A stretch of DNA of 64,000 bases from JACRCT01 sp049841135 (lineage in GTDB: Bacteria > Myxococcota > Myxococcia > Myxococcales > UBA5297). Shown piece by piece: positions 60,819-64,000 of this stretch. Below the pieces are notes generated by a model. It worked only from the letters and a program-made list of their open reading frames with translations, ran no database searches and was not told the DNA's origin. Position numbers and translations under genes: made by a program. Every line of letters starts with the position of its first letter. Positions within the stretch are counted from its first letter, which is position 1. The stretch covers positions 1,860,001 through 1,924,000 of the forward strand of contig JASGHK010000004.1 in the NCBI GenBank assembly GCA_049841135.1. The letters run 5' to 3'.

Positions 60819-61667
60819 ATGGTGTCGACCCCACTCTTCACCCAGCACAGCCGCCTGTGGCGCGAGAACCGGTTCGTCTACCCGGTCATCAGCCGCCGCT
60901 CGCGCGGGCTGTCCATCGGCATCAACCTCTCGCCGGGCAAGCAGTGCACCTTCCGCTGCGTCTATTGCAGCGTCGACCGCTCGGTCCCCGGCCCCGAGGG
61001 TCCGGTGGATTTGGACGTCGTCACCCGCGAGCTCGACACGCTGCTGGGCCAGGTGCAGTCCGGTGAGCTGTGGGCCGACGGCCCGCTCGCCGCGACGCCG
61101 CTCGAGCTGCGGCGGCTCAACGACATCGCCTTCAGCGGCGACGGCGAGCCCACCGCCACCGGAGAGTTCCCTCGCGCCGCGGAGGTCGTGGCCCAGGCGC
61201 TCCAGAAGCGCGGGATGGCTCCGAAGATCGTCGTCATCACCAACGCCACCTTGCTCGACAAGCCTCAGGTCAAGCGCACGCTCGCCTTCCTGGACGACCA
61301 CCACCTCGAGGTCTGGGCCAAGCTCGACGCCGGGACCGAAGGGCACTACCGCGAGATCGACCGCAGCGGCGTCCCGCTGGAGAAGGTGCTCGCCAACCTG
61401 CTCGCCACCGCCCAGGTCCGCCCGGTGGTAATCCAGTCGATGTTCGCCCGCCTCCACGGCGCGGCTCCCGCGCCCGCGGAGATTGAAGCGTGGCTCGGCC
61501 GGCTCAAGGATCTCGTCGCCGCGGGCGGGAAGATCGACCGCGTGCAGGTCTACACCTCCGCCCGCAAGACCGCGGAGCCGTTCGTGCAGCCGCTCTCCGG
61601 CGCAGAGCTCGAGGCCATCGCCGACGGCGTCCGGAGGATTGGCTTGCGCGCCGAGACCTTCGCGTAG
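60819..61667 (+). CDS. Radical SAM protein
   Basis: A 282-residue protein with the radical SAM cluster motif CTFRCVYC (C-x3-C-x2-C) near residue 47, preceded by GLSIGINLSPGKQ. Further features are FSGDGEPTAT and ITNATLLDKPQV, giving a TIM-barrel radical SAM core. The pattern recalls the uncharacterised radical SAM proteins whose N-terminus reads SRRLGLSLGVNL. Substrate unknown. The ATG at 60819 is used; a GTG at 60804 is an alternative start. The frame is intact. Confidence 0.87.
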   Translation: MVSTPLFTQHSRLWRENRFVYPVISRRSRGLSIGINLSPGKQCTFRCVYCSVDRSVPGPEGPVDLDVVTRELDTLLGQVQSGELWADGPLAATPLELRRLNDIAFSGDGEPTATGEFPRAAEVVAQALQKRGMAPKIVVITNATLLDKPQVKRTLAFLDDHHLEVWAKLDAGTEGHYREIDRSGVPLEKVLANLLATAQVRPVVIQSMFARLHGAAPAPAEIEAWLGRLKDLVAAGGKIDRVQVYTSARKTAEPFVQPLSGAELEAIADGVRRIGLRAETFA

Positions 61668-61712
61668 ATTTCTTGTCGCATTCGCCCACGACGGGCCCGG
61701 AGAGAGCGACCG

Positions 61713-62033
61713 ATGAAGCGAGTCGAGCAGCAGAAGGAGCTGGACGCAGCGGTGGCCGGCAAGAAGGCGGTGGTGCTCTTCCACGCCACCTGGTGCCCGG
61801 TGTGCCGCAACTACCGGCCGGTCTTCGAGCAGGCGACGAAGAAGTCGGGGCTCGAAGTGGTCGAGGCGGTCATCGACGACGAGGAGAACCCGATCTGGGA
61901 CGACCACCAGATCGAGTACGTGCCGACGGTCTTCTTTTACGAAGGCGGGAAGATCGTGAAGCGGCTCTACGGCCGCGCGGGCGTGGGCCTGACCAAGGAC
62001 GAACTGACGGCTGCGGTGAAGGCGGCGATGTAG
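61713..62033 (+). CDS. Thioredoxin-family protein
   Basis: A 106-residue cytoplasmic thioredoxin fold without a signal peptide. The active site is WCPVC rather than WCGPC (HATWCPVCRNY), followed by the cis-Pro region YVPTVFFYEGGK. It is probably a disulfide reductase of narrow specificity. It begins 45 nt after the radical SAM gene and may share its transcript. Confidence 0.88.
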   Translation: MKRVEQQKELDAAVAGKKAVVLFHATWCPVCRNYRPVFEQATKKSGLEVVEAVIDDEENPIWDDHQIEYVPTVFFYEGGKIVKRLYGRAGVGLTKDELTAAVKAAM

Positions 62034-62343
62034 GTTCGGCTCCTCCAGAATCGGGTTGAGGTCCGCGCAGGGCACCGAAAACATCAGCATCTACGGCTAC
62101 TTGGCGGCCACTTTCGAGGCTTCAGGAAGGCACCTGTGGGCTCCTGGGCGGCTCGTGGTGAGGCCGTCCAAGGGCCAGTCCCATTGAAATAGGGCTAACC
62201 GGTCATCCCGACCTCTGAAGGCCACCTTGGGCCCCAGGCGGCCTGTTGAGCCGTTTTGGGCCCACCCGCCGCCCCACCGGAGCCCGAGCCCAGCCCGTCA
62301 CGGCGCGTGACGCCGATCACGCTCCGGCTAGAATGCGCCGCCC
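62034..62343. other. Intergenic region with two imperfect direct repeats
   Basis: GAGGCTTCAGGAAGGCACCT...GGGCTCCTGGGCGGCTCGTGGTGAG (about 62117-62164) resembles GACCTCTGAAGGCCACCTTGGGCCCCAGGCGGCCTGTTGAG (about 62210-62250). No gene or convincing promoter is seen. Confidence 0.4.
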
Positions 62344-63358
62344 ATGCTCCCGGCCACCGACGTGCTGAAGGTTGCCCGCGAAGCGGGGTTCCACTTCGCC
62401 GGTCTCGCACGCGCCGAGGCCCTCGACGGCCAGCACCTCGACCGCTGGCTCGAGCGCGGCATGGCGGCCTCGATGGCCTGGATGGCCGAGCGCCGCGCCG
62501 AGCGCCTCGATCCGCGCGTGCTGTTCCCGGGCGCCAAGACGGTGCTGGCCCTCGGCTGCTGCGTGCGGCACCGCGGCCAGCGCCCCCACTCACCCATCGC
62601 GCGCTACGCCCAGGGCCGGGACTACCACGCCACGATGCGCGACCGCCTTCGCGCGCTGCGCCGCGCCCTCGCCCATCTCGCTCTGCCGCCTTCGACTCCC
62701 GTCAAAGACTACGCCGAGGTCGACACCGGTCCGGTGCTGGAGAAGATCTGGGCCCAGCGCGCCGGCCTGGGGTGGATCGGCAAGAACGGCATGCTCATCG
62801 TGCCGGGCCACGGCTCGCACGTGGCGCTCGCGGTGATGCTGCTCGACACCGAGGTCGACCGCTACGACGCGCCTGCGGTCGAGCACTGCGGACGCTGCGA
62901 GGCCTGCCTCTCCGGCTGCCCGACCCGCGCCATCGTCGAGCCCGGCGTCGTCGACTCGCGGCGGTGCCTGTCGTACCAGACCATCGAGGACCACGGCGCC
63001 TACGCCGGCCACCTGCGCGAGCAGACCCGCCAGGCCTTCGGCTGCGACGCCTGCCAGGACGTCTGTCCGTGGAACAAGGCGGACCACGCCTGTGACGACG
63101 CGAGGTTCGAGCCGCGACCGGTCGCGAGCCTGGAGCCTCGTGGAGCTTGCCCTGCTCGACCGGCCCCGCTTCGAAGAGCTGACGCGCGGCACGGCCGTGG
63201 CCCGGGCGCGCTTCGAGGGCCTGCGCCGCAACGCTGCCGTCGCCCTGGGCGCGCGCCGGGATCCCGAGGCTGGAAGGCTCGCCGCGCTCGTCGACGATCC
63301 CGACGAGACCGTCCGTGACGCCGCGCGCTGGGCGCTGGAGAAGGCGAAGGCGGGATGA
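62344..63358 (+). CDS. queG: Epoxyqueuosine reductase (frame disrupted near 63136)
   Basis: About 338 residues. It catalyses the last step of queuosine synthesis in tRNA, reducing epoxyqueuosine with a cobalamin cofactor and two [4Fe-4S] clusters. Evident are the N-terminal half with WIGKNGMLI, the ferredoxin motifs CGRCEACLSGCP and CDACQDVCPWN, and a C-terminal HEAT-like tail (RRNAAVALG...VRDAARWAL). The tail is in another frame: GAGCCTCGTG (63133-63142) has one base more than GAGCTCGTG. The stop overlaps the next ATG (ATGA). The corrected length is typical of the family. Confidence 0.94.
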
Positions 63359-64000
63359 AGTCGCGCAACCCCGTCTACCTGGCGCTCGCGTGCCAGGTGC
63401 TCATCAGCGCCGGCACGTACGTGCTGGCCAAGCTCGCGCTGACGAGCTTCGCGGGCCTCGAGGTCCTGTTCCTGCGCTTCGCGCTGACCCTGCCGCTGTT
63501 CGTGGGGCTGCTCCTGGCGCGCCCGGCGCCTCGGATCCCGCCGCGCAAGCAGTGGGGCACCTTCTTCCTGCTGGGGCTCGTGGGCTTGCCGCTCAACCAA
63601 GGCTTCTTCCTCGTCGGGCTCGAGCGCTCGACGCCGACGCACGCCGGGCTGATGTACGCGCTCTCGCCGCTGGTCGTGTTCCTGATCTCCGTGGCCCTGC
63701 GGCGCGAGAAGGCGACGCGGCTCCGGGCGGCCGGCCTCGCTCTCGCCTTCGCGGGGGTCGCCGTCGTCCTCCACGATCGCGGCAGCGGCGACGAGGCGCG
63801 GGCCTACCTGGGCGACGCGCTCATCTCGTGCGGCGTGCTCTCCTGGGCGCTCTACTCGGTCCTGGGGCGCCCGCTGGCCGCCGAGCACGGAGGCATCCGG
63901 GTCACGTGCTGGACGGCGGTCATCGGCAGCGTCGCGAGCCTGCCGCTGTTCCCGGTGTTCGTGCACACCGAGCACCTCGCCGCTGCGACTCCTGCCTCCT
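63355..64000 (+). CDS. EamA/DMT-superfamily transporter (cut by window end)
   Basis: A partial 215-residue reading frame of an EamA drug/metabolite transporter. At least six hydrophobic helices are visible, beginning PVYLALACQVLISAGTYVLAKLAL, with the EamA block (LGLVGLPLNQGFFLVGLERSTPTHAGLMYALSPLVVFLI) and the start of the second repeat. The ATG at 63355 overlaps the queG stop by 3 nt, suggesting coupling. The 3' end lies outside the window. Confidence 0.88.
   Translation, partial: MKSRNPVYLALACQVLISAGTYVLAKLALTSFAGLEVLFLRFALTLPLFVGLLLARPAPRIPPRKQWGTFFLLGLVGLPLNQGFFLVGLERSTPTHAGLMYALSPLVVFLISVALRREKATRLRAAGLALAFAGVAVVLHDRGSGDEARAYLGDALISCGVLSWALYSVLGRPLAAEHGGIRVTCWTAVIGSVASLPLFPVFVHTEHLAAATPAS

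Overview
The window is a GC-rich (roughly 70%) chromosomal segment that most resembles Myxococcota. The pointers are membrane-linked Ser/Thr kinases, an FHA protein, many lipoproteins with Asp/Ala/Gly-rich linkers after the lipobox, hybrid sensor kinases, strong GAG/AAG/CTC/TTC codon preference, and housekeeping genes mixed with orphan secreted proteins. I see no plasmid, phage or insertion-sequence signature; the genes look like core genome.

Layout. 0-4.3 kb (minus): a small Lys-rich Cys-motif protein, an HtrA protease, a twin-FHA membrane protein and a TPR lipoprotein. 4.4-6.8 kb (plus): an outer-membrane beta-barrel, a lipoprotein and a DUF72 protein. 6.9-9.8 kb: a response regulator, a double SnoaL-like lipoprotein and a divergent AraC regulator. 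9.8-21.6 kb (minus): a long co-directional run of YjbQ, four zinc-ribbon or acidic orphans, a ROK kinase, an NlpC/P60 protein, an RluD-type pseudouridine synthase, truB, rpsO, pnp and dut. 21.7-24.7 kb (plus): an OmpA-like lipoprotein and a Ser/Thr kinase with an N-terminal membrane domain. 24.9-33.4 kb (minus): a DUF2141 protein, gyrA, speD, a membrane protein, mreB, a glycosyltransferase and a rhomboid protein. 33.5-50.9 kb (plus, except tRNA-Ala): a Ser/Thr kinase, a UPF0489 protein, a propeller-type lipoprotein, an SDR, a TPR protein, rho, a cobalamin adenosyltransferase and a 2024-residue alpha-2-macroglobulin. 51-55.4 kb (minus): an array of palindromes, a Kelch-type lipoprotein, two secreted orphans and crcB. 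55.5-64 kb (plus): DUF190-CBS, a hybrid histidine kinase, a J-domain-like protein, a small secreted protein, a radical SAM enzyme, a thioredoxin, queG and a truncated EamA transporter.

Two things stand out. First, about 20 of 51 genes are broken by a single-base indel, nearly always an insertion. Most sites have the form xxG-NN-TC where the protein family predicts xxG-NTC, for example GAGATTC or GAGCTTC where GAGTTC is expected. Conserved genes (rho, truB, dut, queG) are affected, and removing one base restores each reading frame to the expected stop. I annotate these as single CDSs spanning both frames. A motif-linked sequencing or assembly error is the simplest explanation; programmed +1 recoding cannot be excluded from sequence alone. 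Second, the convergent intergenic region at 50.97-51.59 kb holds eight tandem units of about 79 bp. Each carries a 24-bp palindrome with a CACGTG core, reminiscent of ParB/parS sites, followed by a half-site, and the two arms co-vary between units.

Smaller points include structured RNA candidates around rpsO and pnp, three copies of an 85-bp dispersed hairpin repeat, a near-leaderless mreB promoter, an S15 protein with an inserted loop, and a fluoride-channel/DUF190 divergent pair.
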